Shown piece after piece: positions 1 to 10,496 of a stretch of 64,000 nt of DNA. Position numbers and translations under genes: made by a program. The stretch covers positions 12,888,886 through 12,952,885 of the forward strand of contig NC_088789.1 of assembly GCF_949628265.1 (NCBI RefSeq). Direction: 5' to 3'. The stretch's first letter is position 1; every line of letters starts with the position of its first letter. Origin of the DNA: Cloeon dipterum (taxonomy: Eukaryota > Arthropoda > Insecta > Ephemeroptera > Baetidae). The notes beneath the pieces are model-generated. The model did not search any database. It was not told the origin of the DNA and worked only from the letters and a program-made list of their open reading frames with translations.

Positions 1-925
1 AAGCGTATAGCATATATACCTAAAAGCTGGTTGACTGCAGAGATGGGATTTTTTTAGATCCACACGATCCACACCATATTTAAGATGAGAAAAGAAATGG
101 AAGTGAGGATAGAATCGAGAGTTTCAATTTAGAAATCTCTGCTCTCTCGCGTTCTTCCCTAAATTTTTGATAAGGCTCTTCTCTAATGGCGTGTAAATTG
201 AAGAGAGTTTTCCAAACATAACTTTTCAAACGTTCAGATCCTGGCAATATCACGTAAGCGTTCAATTAATTCTGTAACTACAGTACTGCACCATAGCTAG
301 TAGATCGTTTATTTGACTCGTATTGCTTCAATTACATCCTGAGGCAACGAATGGTGTGGCTTCCGAGCGATTTGGTTACAGCGAGCGTGGCATTCGCACA
401 AACAGAGAGATATCGCCTTGCCGTCTGTTGTTGCGAGCGTAACAGGATTGATTTGACTGCGAACAATCCCCTTTCAGCGGAGCGTGCATGCGCCTCACGC
501 TTGTAAATTTTACATTGCATTCATTGTTGATCACATAGAGACGCATTGAAGCAGCAGCAGCCGCACTACTGTACCCTCTGGTAGCCAGAACCGTCCCGTT
601 AATTAATGTTTGAAGAGAATTTAAACTTATCCACGCACTATATAACGCTGATCAAAAGACGCACTCATTAGAAAAAAGTGAGATTGTCCCGGGCTGATTA
701 AATGGATGAAAAGGCCGAAATCAGCGCACATGCCAGAATGAGCGACTTTTGCCAAACATAAAAGGCTTGTGGCCGCTCAGCAAATTGATTCACCAATCGC
801 TTGAAAGCGCCATAATTCTGCGTCGCGTCAAGGGAAAAAGCTTGTTTTTTGTCGGTCGGCGCGGGGCATACGTCCACATGTGCGACACAGCGATTCTGAA
901 CGACTCATTTGTCTGCTTTTTTCAG
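1..925. other. intron of the synaptotagmin gene, no exon recognised
   Basis: No coding exon is recognisable here. The stretch lies directly upstream of the splice acceptor at 925 (pyrimidine-rich, ending TTTTTTCAG) and is best read as intron of the synaptotagmin gene. An open frame begins at 749 and runs into the exon at 926, but the part before 926 has no synaptotagmin similarity. The C2A domain and transmembrane exons must lie to the left of the window. Confidence 0.6.
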
Positions 926-1644
926 GTCGATTTCTCGGAAAAGCCCTCGTTTTGGAAAGCACTGAAGCCGCCAGCCAAAGACAAATGTGGCGAACTGCTA
1001 ACCTCCCTCTGTTATCATCCTAGCAACTCCATTTTAACGTTAACCCTTTTGAAAGCACGCAACCTCAAAGCGAAGGATATCAACGGCAAATCAGGTAAGA
1101 GACACACTATTCAAATATTTAAATGAGCAATTCACGGAACCATTTTTTGGACTTGTTCATTGAAAAACGATTTGGTTTGTTTTGTGACGCACGTTCTTTT
1201 TCAGACCCTTACGTTAAAGTATGGCTACAGTTCGGAGACAAAAGAATCGAAAAAAGGAAAACGGCCATCTTCAAGTGTACTCTGAACCCAGTCTTCAACG
1301 ACACTTTCAGTTTCAACGTGCCATGGGAAAAAATCAGAGAATGCTCTTTAGACGTAATGGTCATGGACTTTGACAACATTGGACGAAACGAGCTCATTGG
1401 AAGAATTTTGCTGGCTGGTATGATTTAACCATTTAAATCTAAAACAATTCCAAGCAAATCCAAGAATGGCCTTTAAAGTTAATAAAAATGGATTTGCCCA
1501 TGGTTTATTAAATGAGAAAATCTAAAAATTCTGCGGTTTTCAGGCAAAAATGGTTCAGGTGCATCAGAAACGAAGCATTGGCAAGACATGATAACAAAAC
1601 CTCGACAAACCATCGTACAATGGCATAGGCTCAAACCCGAGTAG
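926..1644 (+). CDS. Syt7: synaptotagmin-7-like, C2B domain, 3' part of gene
   Basis: These are the last three coding exons (926-1094, 1205-1417, 1544-1644) of a synaptotagmin; together they give 160 residues and a TAG stop. Synaptotagmins are membrane-anchored calcium sensors for vesicle fusion. The translation holds one complete C2 domain: the family motif GELLTSLCY, the KARNLKAKD loop, SDPYVKVWL, a polybasic strand (DKRIEKRKT), LNPVFN, and the second calcium loop [10 protein letters not shown]. The end, KHWQDM followed by QWHRLKPE, is the synaptotagmin WHxL signature and fits insect Syt7 best. In the last calcium loop the usual final Asp is Glu (NE instead of ND), which may alter calcium binding. 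Introns of 110 and 126 bp are in phase (1 and 1). The N-terminus, transmembrane segment and C2A domain are outside the window, so the paralogue assignment rests on C2B alone. Confidence 0.88.
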
Positions 1645-4600
1645 TTGAAGAGCAAGAGAATCCTCCCCCAGCATCCACTGTGCAAGATACAAGCGTACCA
1701 CCAAGTTTGTCTTTTCAACGACGCATTTTGCAAATTCCTTCAGTCGTCTTGAACTCATGAGAGTAATGAGATGCGCTCCAGGGCAATGTTCTCTAGGAAA
1801 TCGGCAGAGTAAAGTCATGCAAAAGCTCTAGAAAAGATAGATTCACTGGTACGCAAAATCTAAAGCGATGTCTGTGTTCCTTGATTAGCGTAAACCTAGC
1901 CTAGGCTGAGACGAAAACTCTGATTGTATGAAAATTAGCGCGTAATTATTCAGCCAGTCAGTCAGTCGTCCCCACCCGCGATTAATTGTCCCAGATAAAA
2001 CTTGGAACTTGCCGAATATACTGAAAGGGATTTCAAAATGCAGGAATAATGTCTCACTGTAAAATTGTAAGCAAGACAGACGAACACAAAATGCGAATGA
2101 AAATGCATAAAAACACACTCACTCTTGTATCGCATTGGAATCTGTTGCATTGAAGACAAATATATTGACAAAGTAATTCATACATATATTTTAAACAGAA
2201 CACACGCAAGAATCGACGCTTTTTATCCTGCAAAACGTGAAATGTCCAAGCGAAGCAATTTTTGGCGCCAAAAATCAAAATTTTGTGAGCTACTAAATTA
2301 ATCTGCGCCGCCAAAACGTGGAAATCGCGAAGGAATTTTACGTTTTGCGAGTACATGTACGTTGTAAAACGCATTTCGCGCAGAATCGCAGCCTTGAATT
2401 TAGTTTCACTTTTACGTTTCGATTTTCAAGAATCTGGAACAGAGCGGCTTTTATTAGAGAGGACGATTCTCCGCGAAACGCGCAACGATTGGAACTTATA
2501 ATGTAGAAACTATTCGAATAGTGCACATGCAAGCAGATGAGATCGAGTGTCGTGAATGGAACGAAATTCATTTATATAAGATTGCTCTGAGATGTTGAAT
2601 AGGATTACAGGACAAGTATTCCCTGTTCGAAGAGTTTTTCCAATTGGCTAATAGAAATATTGTCACTGGACAGTGTAACCTTTAAAAATTTCTCTTCTTG
2701 TCTTTCAAGTATATTCAGAAAAGCAAGGGGCTGTAAAATACTGTAAGTCTTATAATCAAGAGCCAAAGCGTTTGTTGGTTTTGTGAAAATCAGTCAACAC
2801 AACCTACATGCAAAGCAACGAGATGTTAAGTCTATCTAGAAGCATACAAAATTTGATAATGAGATATGTTAAAAACTTAAAAAAGAAAAGGTATCGAGCA
2901 AAATTATTTATTGTTAGCAGTAAGTATGGAAAGTGTAATTAAGATTCCAAAAAAACACGATTATATTTTAATAGAATATTTCTAGTGTGTATAAAGAGAT
3001 CTCTAAATTAATATTCTTTGTTAAGAATAGGTTGAACACACATTTGTAAATCTGTGCAGGTTTGGAAGGACTACTGAAATAACTGCTAAGGATCGTAAAA
3101 ACATTTATCATCACAAAATACACGAAAAGACACATTTTATACTCCTGATTTTGTTCCGTTGCAGATCAAAAGGTTCATTTAGCGCGAGAAAGTTGTGTTT
3201 GGTGTTGGCGAAAAACAAATACTACCAGCATTTCTGTTGTTGCAGCATTAGCATTTAACAAGAAAGATCAATGAAAGTGATTGTTTTAGATATAAATGTG
3301 TCGTGGATTATTATTACTGCTGTACTATACACATACAAAAGGTGTTTATAGCCACCCTTTTGATTACACTTGTCTGTGTCCACCAACTTTTGATTTTTCT
3401 GGAGCTCCTCGCGCGTAAAAAAGTAAAGTTGTCAAACTGAAATTGGAAAACCTATAATCACATCAAAAGATTTGTTAGCAAAAATTGCAAGACAGCGTTC
3501 TTTTTCTTCCACCTGAAGACTTCTTCCTAGTTTAACCACAGAGAAGGCACAATAAGTACAATACAACACGCCAAAATCATATGATACATTTCAATTTTGA
3601 GACAACTGAATTTGACGATACGATTGTTTCACGGTATCAGCGTTGAGCGCGGTCATTTATTTTTTAATCTGCGAGAAGAGTGTAACGCTCGAGAGAAATC
3701 GACCGAGATCTAAAAAAACACTCATTTTTCTGTGTTGAAGCAACAGTTGAAATTAAAAATAAACAATACACGATGATAAAGAAGTTTCAATGTCTTAAAA
3801 TCTGTGATAGTCAAAAAAGGGTTATCTGTTATGATTAACTAACTTAGATTATTTCCATCTAGTTTACAAGCAGAAATGCGCAAGTTACAAGCCTAGTTGA
3901 ATTTTGAATGCAATCGCAGAGGCAAAGATTGACAGACAACTGATTGGTCAGAATCGACGAAAATGAAAAGCACGACGTGCAATTTTTGCCTTGCCGGTTT
4001 TGTAACAGTTTTAGGTGGTGTATATTTTCAGCTTTTAATGGCAAAAAGCAGACATTTTAAAAATATATCTAGGGGGCCAAATAAATAAAGTGAAGAGGAG
4101 AGAGCATCAGCATAATATGTAATTATACAAAAGCTAGAGTGTATTGCTGTAAAAACCATTAATTATTACGACTATTCTTGTTGAAAATTATTATCTTAAC
4201 AAAATGTAAGTACACGAATTAAAAGTTAAACCGTTGTTGCATCGTCACCATTCTAAAATGTATTTGTGTATTGCACTGATATATGTGTATGTACTGTCTA
4301 ATAGTGTTTGAAGAAATCGTATAATTTATTCAAGGAAACGCACTGAAAAAATTACAAAATTTAACCCTCAGTTCCAACCCGCAGAGTTGTAGCAAACGAT
4401 CAAAACGATGAAAACAGCTGATCAGTTAGTCGTTCAACTCGTTATTATTTACCGAATTGAGGATGAACAAATAGGAAAAACATCAATGTGTAACAAACGT
4501 TAGTGCCTCTTGTAAATGTATTACGAAGATATAACATAAAATACTTTAAAGACAGTGTGTATTTTTCAGTTGAAACCGTGTGAACAGTAAAAACAGGTTT

Positions 4601-5743
4601 TCCATTTCAAGAGTAATAATCACTGTACGTTGCATGCCCAGCTAAGTGGAAATTTCAATAATAGGTGTTTGTGTAGGAGAAAACCTAAAACCAGATGAAA
4701 AGTAAAAAATTTAGTGTTTTACACTCTCTGAAAACGAACAACTTCGGCAATTTCATAACTGTTTGTGGAACATGAAAAATTTTCTTTAAAAAGACACTTC
4801 TTGATTTTCCATTAAAATACATTGGACACTCTTGAGGAGCTCAGAAAAATCAAACCCCGCCTCTATGACTATATTACATGATCTTAATTTCGGAAGACTT
4901 AGGAAAACATCCCAGGTTCATTGTAAGAGGTTTAATTTTAGTTTGTACTGTGGCGTATGAATAAACTGTTTAACCTGTGATTTAGTTAAATCAATTGAGT
5001 TTAACTCATCTACAACATTTTTATCATCCTTAATAAATTTTTCTGTACTTCTAAAAAGCAACTTTTGTGTCTTCTCATGATTTGCAGCTACAATAATTGT
5101 AAGCAAATTATTAGCTTATTTCATCTTGATAATGATTCCCTTACAAAAAATTCACTCTCATATCAATCTAACTAAACTAAAGAAAATTGCATCAGTTTAT
5201 TAAAATATATTTTATTTAATATAGCTCCGCATGCGGCTAGCTGATAAGAAAATATGTCCGCACATATATTCTTGATATTAAAATTTTTGTTTTTGTAAGA
5301 ATAGTAAAAGATGACAAAAATTGTTTCCAGGCTGCTGCAAAATATATTTGCTCAAAGACTAAAAAATTAGACCGGATAATTAGAGCAAGATTTAACATTT
5401 CTCTTAGCAAGCATCATATTAATTACGCCTTTTTAATGCCCCTCACATAATGTGGCATGCAAAGATATTTACAACTGAAGTCTGGATGAGATCAAAATTC
5501 GATCATACAAATCGAACAGGCAGAATTTTCGTAACCTCAGTCAGAGAAAGCATGGCGAATTTGAAAATCGGCACAAGAATTCTGTTTGATACCATATGTA
5601 ATGGAGTATCTTTGAGAAATTCTCACATCAACTCAGTTAAATATTGTTCATACAAATGTTTTCTTATGCAGACGTTCAGGCTATAAATATTCTTAATTCC
5701 CTAAATACTTCATATTGATGCAATTACGTTAATGCCAAAGACA
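1645..5743. other. Syt7 3' UTR and intergenic DNA
   Basis: AT-rich DNA with no supported gene. The proximal part should be the synaptotagmin 3' UTR; several AATAAA-like motifs are present (for example near 4080), so the transcript end cannot be fixed. A 62-codon minus-strand frame at 4918-5106 looks protein-like but has no partner exons. The part near 5200-5740 should contain the 3' UTR of the minus-strand PARP-like gene. Nothing else is recognised. Confidence 0.5.
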
Positions 5744-6363
5744 TTACAGGGTTAAAGGTTCCCTGTTAATGCTGGCAAATTTCACAACATATTCTGGATA
5801 TATTTCTGAGTCACTCATGATTTTTCCATCTGGAGGAGTTGAAACTCTAGCGCACACAAGAACCCATGGATAAGTTACACTCTTGTGCACTCGGACAAGG
5901 GCATCAGTGGCGTTTCTCAGCAACTCGTAATTGACAAAGGCATCACTATTTGGATACTGCAGATACCTTGAGTCCACGTTGTGTCTCGCCAACTCTTCGA
6001 TTTTGCATTCAGGAATGCATGTGTACTGGATTTCCTCTTGACTATTTGTATCTTTGGCAAAAAGCTGCTGGTGACGGATCAAATACCGGCCAAACATGCA
6101 CACATTCTGGATGCGCTTGATCCACGAGTACTGAAATATTCCATTATTAAGATTGCATCAAAATAATGTACAATTTTACTAACAGTGAAAGCATGTTCTC
6201 CGGGGCTGTTGTCGATATCAGCGGTCACGAAACGGAACTCATCGCTGTGTTCGTCAACTTCGAAAATGGAGTACTGTGAAGTTCTCTTCCAAGGAAAGCC
6301 CAAAAAACTCCACGATTCAGGTGTGTTGGTCACGATTTTGTCAAAGAGCCTAGCGTGCGTCAT
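5744..6363 (-). CDS. small PARP-fold-like protein, probably catalytically inactive
   Basis: This is a two-exon model: 6363-6184 and 6130-5744, joined in phase 0 by a 53-bp intron, giving 188 residues. The ATG at 6363 has an in-frame TAA just upstream, and a good acceptor (CCCTGTTGCAG) ends at about 6390, so a 5' UTR intron is likely. The second exon follows the layout of a PARP catalytic domain: WIKRIQN resembles the KIERIQN start of PARP12/13-type domains, HNVDSRY sits where (GFDxR) occurs, VLVCARV matches the LLCRVLxG strand, and IYPEYVVKF matches the terminal YPEYxIxY strand. The NAD-binding HGT motif is replaced by YTCIP, and the YFA segment and acceptor loop are short or absent. From knowledge of the family this predicts loss of ADP-ribosyltransferase activity, as in PARP13. 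Homology is inferred by eye; a different alpha/beta fold is possible. The RNA-binding or WWE domains usual in large PARPs are absent. Confidence 0.6.
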
Positions 6364-7424
6364 GGTTAAGAATTAATTTTGATGAATCTGCAACAGGGAA
6401 TTTAGTTGATCATTAGTGGTCAAACCAAATCTGTCGAAATTGATGAAAAAATTCGATGTAAATGTCGTTGCGTTTTTCTTCTTTTTCTTTAAACAATGGT
6501 TGGAATTATGAATGAGTCTAAATAACAGGTCGTGAGTTTAAAATTTATTGGCAAGGTAATAGGCGTTGGAGAAGAACAAAAACATTTTTAGACAAGATTA
6601 AGGTTCTGGAGATATTTTGGTAAAAGAAAAAAAATCGTGTTTCATGTGACTATATCTGTAAAAAAATATGGTTATAGCACCGTTATAGTTAAAAAATTAA
6701 CACTATACTGTCACAGCTGCCGTGCTACCTTAGGTTGAGATTAACTTTACTGTCACTGCACAACGGTTCAGGCTTTCGTTCGACTGATGACAAACATTTA
6801 GAGAAAGCAGGATGAGCAAAGCTAAAGAATAATCCAAGGACATACATAACATTTAACCAAACGCAACAATCATATTCCATATTATTTTTTGCTCGCACAC
6901 ACGCAGTGACGCAAATCTGTTTGCATGATAAAAACAAAACCAAAAATAAAAAGTACGTAAATAAGTATTTATGAGAAAGTTTGCACGTAAAAATAGAATT
7001 CAATTTAATTATAAAAAATGTAAGTCTAGAAATATATAATATAATATATATATATATAAATTAAAAAAATCGGACTAACAAATTTAATGCGTTTTTCTTA
7101 AATTGTTAGAAGATTTTTCTATTTTAACTATGCTAAAATAAGTAAGCTAAAATAAATAGGATACAAAAGATGATCCGCCGGTACCAGGTCGGTACACATT
7201 TTAGCAGGTCATACAATAATACACAATAATAAACTCCTGAATATTTACATATTAATTACGTTCAGGGATCTAATACTGGGTGTCCAATGTAATATAGATG
7301 GTAAAAGGTGGTTAGTGAAATTAACTCAAAATGCTCAAATAGCTGAACGGGTTGGGAGGCGCAGTGGCGCCGACTCGCCACTTGCTGGTTTTCGCACCTT
7401 TTCAGCGGATTTAGGGACATGTTT

Positions 7425-7576
7425 AATGTCTGGCGTTTCAATAAAAAGACCTCGGTGTGGGGAAGTGGGGAGGCGCAAAAGATAGCCATATTGGGCCCAA
7501 ACTCCTCTGCGGCCACTTGTGCCCCATGTTATCCACTTGGCGGTGTTATTGGGACTCCTCGCGACTCGCGAGCTCA
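7425..7576. repeat. interspersed repeat, copy A
   Basis: This segment aligns along its whole length with 21252-21402. Shared blocks include TCTGGCGTT, TCGGTGTGGGG (CTTTGGTGTGGGGGG in the other copy), TGCGGCCACT, CTTGGCGGTGTTATTGGG and a final GAGCTCA. Identity is roughly two thirds by eye with small indels, so the copies are old. On the minus strand both copies read a similar short peptide (PNNTAK...), but the other copy has stops. The family is not recognised; the second copy lies inside the foldback element, so it may be transposon-derived. Confidence 0.65.
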
Positions 7577-9026
7577 ATATATTATGCATTTATAGTCAAT
7601 GACAGGATGTGCCGACAAAGAGCAGACAGAGGTTTTAAACAACGAAAATAAATATAATCTCTCTATGAAACTCACAGTTGGGGATGGACCTTGAACTGCA
7701 GGCTATTAATTTTTTTATTTAAGTTTTGCATATTTTATGATTCATTCGACATGAAGTGCTTTCTTCCACCCGTTATTTTGGATAGAGCTGCTGCTGGGTT
7801 TGATCCAGACCAGAGATCTCCGGGATTTTTGGGATTGTTTCCGGGTCTGTTCTTCCTACATACATACTTTAACACGGAAGGTAAAAGGATCGATCTCAGG
7901 GTTTTTGGTCTCAAAATTTAACCTTCGGATTTCGGCATTTGGGAATAATGGGAGAAATCTCCGGGATTTTACTTCAAAATATAAAGTTATTATTTATCTT
8001 ATTGATAAATAATTTTTTGGTACTTCACAGCATTTAACATTCATTAGTGTGAGTGTAGGGTGTTGTGCTGAATTTGTCTTGAGGTCATTTCTGCCTGAAG
8101 TGCATCACTAAAAAGTCTTACAATAAGTTTAGCAGAGGACAAAAGACGAGCCTAACAGCAAAGAGAGCATGACAGTGCACAAGAATAATTTAAGAACTTA
8201 CTCTAGCAACTCAGCCTCAGCTCTGTGAGAATGACAAACATTCCTAGCATGCGAAAGCTGATTTCGCACCAAAAGTAATGTAAATTTAAAAGTGACAGCG
8301 ACACCAACAAAGACCTGCGTCACCGCATGTGTTTGAGATAAATTCACAACACACACGTGAATCTTTAATATCAGCAGTTTCTGATCGAGTTCATAGATGG
8401 CTCTTGCGAGTTTTCGAGGCGCGCTGCTGACAATGAGCCTGTATAAATTACAGTTTAGTATCTGCGGTGTGCTTCATGTTTGAGCATTATGTGCTGTGAG
8501 ATTAATGAGCGAACGGTTTGGGTGAAGATTTTTGAAGTAATTGTGGCTTTTTTAAATTTTTAAAATTTAATAAAAAAAATTGCTACCGAATTTGTGGTGG
8601 TGACTCAATCAGCATCCCCCCCCCCCCCGAGCCAAAATGCGTAGGAGTAAACCATTAATTTTTTATAATTAATTTTTACCTGCAGTGAAGTTTTGAAGGT
8701 TTTGTTACCACTTGTGAGCTAAGTATGAGTAGATTAATGCTCGCTCAGCAAAGTTACGCGCGTGCAGGACATCAGTACTGGAAGGGATAACGCTCCATCA
8801 TTTTAGTGTGAATATTATGGAGCGCCTATACCTGAGTTTAGAGCAATCGTCAGGGACGTGAACGAAGTATTATTTAATACCTGGTAAAATCAATTCTTAT
8901 AGTGAGAATTAACATGCTGTATAAAACCTTAGTTAGACAGATTAAATGAAGGGTTTCCTGAAAATTTAAAATGATATTCCACCAAAATAAACACAAGCAA
9001 AAAATTCCATCTCAACTTTCCTCTGA

Positions 9027-9032
9027 TTTATT
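9027..9032 (-). terminator. candidate poly(A) signal of RAB5IF
   Basis: AATAAA on the minus strand, about 320 nt after the RAB5IF stop codon. It is the first canonical hexamer I noted downstream; use is not proven. Confidence 0.4.
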
Positions 9033-9348
9033 ACAAATGCTTCCACTATTTATTTCTTTCATAACGTGGAGTAGGAAAACATGGTACAAGTTGAATTATT
9101 ACATTAGGATAACGAATAAACAGGTATAAAAATGACCACTTCGCACTCCAAAGGCAAAAACATATTGTTTGGTTGGAATTGATGCATTTTAATACAACCG
9201 TAAACTGATAGCGTTCAAGGGACGCGCTCCAAACAAATAAATTATAAGAAACAACAACTTTCTCGAAATTATGACGCTTCGTGACAGTACTCAGGTTAAA
9301 TGTCTTCAGTCACATCAACACTCCAGCAATATCACCGGGAAATCTGTG

Positions 9349-10496
9349 TCATTGATGATGAAGTCCTGAGTAAATAATAATCCATGTAACCTGGAACAAA
9401 ATATTTGTGAATTAAAACAGTGGGGACGTTTCCAACACAGCAATAATATCAATTTTGAATAATAGTTGAAAAAATCAAGCATTATACGGACTATAAAAAA
9501 TTGTGACCAAACTTAAAACTATTGCTTTGAATCAAGCATTTAAATTAAGTCTAAAACAATTAAAATCAACTGTCCAGCATTTCGATGCATATACAGAGAA
9601 ATCAAATATTACAAAAAATGCGGTTCTCAAGTCTAGAAAAATCAATAATAAATTATGTGATATGTGATGGGGCAAAAATTATACTAGACTACTAGTGAGC
9701 ACAGGATTAAGAAGCCATGATGTGCCATCGTATTTTGAACCACACAATCATCAGAAGTAAAATAAGACTGACACTGACAAGGGAAGCGGTTGAATAGAAG
9801 ATGAAAAAAATAGGCGATTCCCACTTCCAACATAACTGAGGCAAATAATATCAAAATTTGAAATGTTATCTGACACGGGTTATTCATAAGAAACAATGAT
9901 ACGTGTTCTATGAATACGATAAATTTCAGATTAAATAATTTGTATATAGCCTTCAGTTTATTTTTAATCGAATATGTATGTATACTGCGCAAAAGTTTAC
10001 CAAAAATCCAGCAAACGACGTCATAAATCCTTCTTTGGTCAGTTCCCAAGCACCACCGTATTCCTCCTCATCCACATTTTGGAAGGTAGAAAAATACAGA
10101 TAAACGAGACCGGCGTTAACAATCGCAAACCTGGAAAATTGAACTCAGTTACCATCTCAATTCGTTGTGCAGTAAAATTGTCAAAACATACAAGAGCAAG
10201 GCAATGAAGCCCTTCAACGGCAAAACACCCCAAACGATTCCAATAAGGATGCCGAGGATTTGTCTTGCCCAGTAAATGACGTCTAAAAATTCATCCTACA
10301 GTGGAACGGTGCAATTAGAATCGCAGATTTAGACGCAAAATGAGTCGAATCTTACCTTGTCGGGCCACTCCGAGTTGGCCGTGAAGGCCCGCGACCAGGT
10401 CGACATCAATTCGCCGCTGGCCGACTTTCCAATCGTCGAAATCGAACCGTTTTTGTCGGTGCCTACTGTTCGCGAGCCACTCTTTACAGAAGTCAT
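9349..10496 (-). CDS. RAB5IF: RAB5IF / OPTI (Rab5-interacting protein family)
   Basis: Four coding exons: 10496-10356, 10295-10192, 10130-10001 and 9390-9349, all with GT-AG borders and consistent phases, giving 138 residues (human about 130). The vertebrate protein is a small multi-pass ER membrane protein, part of the TMCO1-containing GEL complex at the translocon and also reported as a respirasome assembly factor. Recognisable here are the hydrophilic N-terminus ending ANSEWPDK, then DEFLDVIYWARQ, GVLPLKGF, VNAGLVYLYF, the highly conserved DEEEYGGAWELTKEGFMTSF and the short last exon starting VTWIIIYS. Three hydrophobic segments are visible. The start at 10496 is chosen for its AAAATG context and for length; an in-frame ATG at 10571 would add 25 residues. 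The last exon encodes only 13 residues and lies 610 bp from exon 3, so automatic prediction could miss it. Confidence 0.9.

Larger units (their letters stand above)
6364..9348. other. intergenic DNA with one repeat copy and a poly-C tract
   Basis: No supported gene. An (AT)n stretch lies near 7035-7060, an interspersed repeat at 7425-7576 (annotated separately) and a run of 13 C at 8616-8628. Two copies of ATCTCCGGGATTTT occur about 141 bp apart (7816 and 7957), with no wider similarity seen between them. The right end should be the 3' UTR of RAB5IF. Confidence 0.5.

Noticed and set aside
749-925. Start of an open frame running into the Syt7 exon
   Set aside because: The segment before the acceptor at 925 has no synaptotagmin similarity; it is intron.
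4918-5106. 62-codon minus-strand frame with protein-like composition
   Set aside because: No family recognised, no start context and no in-frame partner exon, so not listed as a gene.
9684-10049. 121-codon minus-strand frame with a hydrophobic end, at first a candidate last exon of RAB5IF
   Set aside because: A much better last exon lies at 9390-9349 (VTWIIIYS, matching the family end), with a proper acceptor and phase. The 9684 frame reads through intron.
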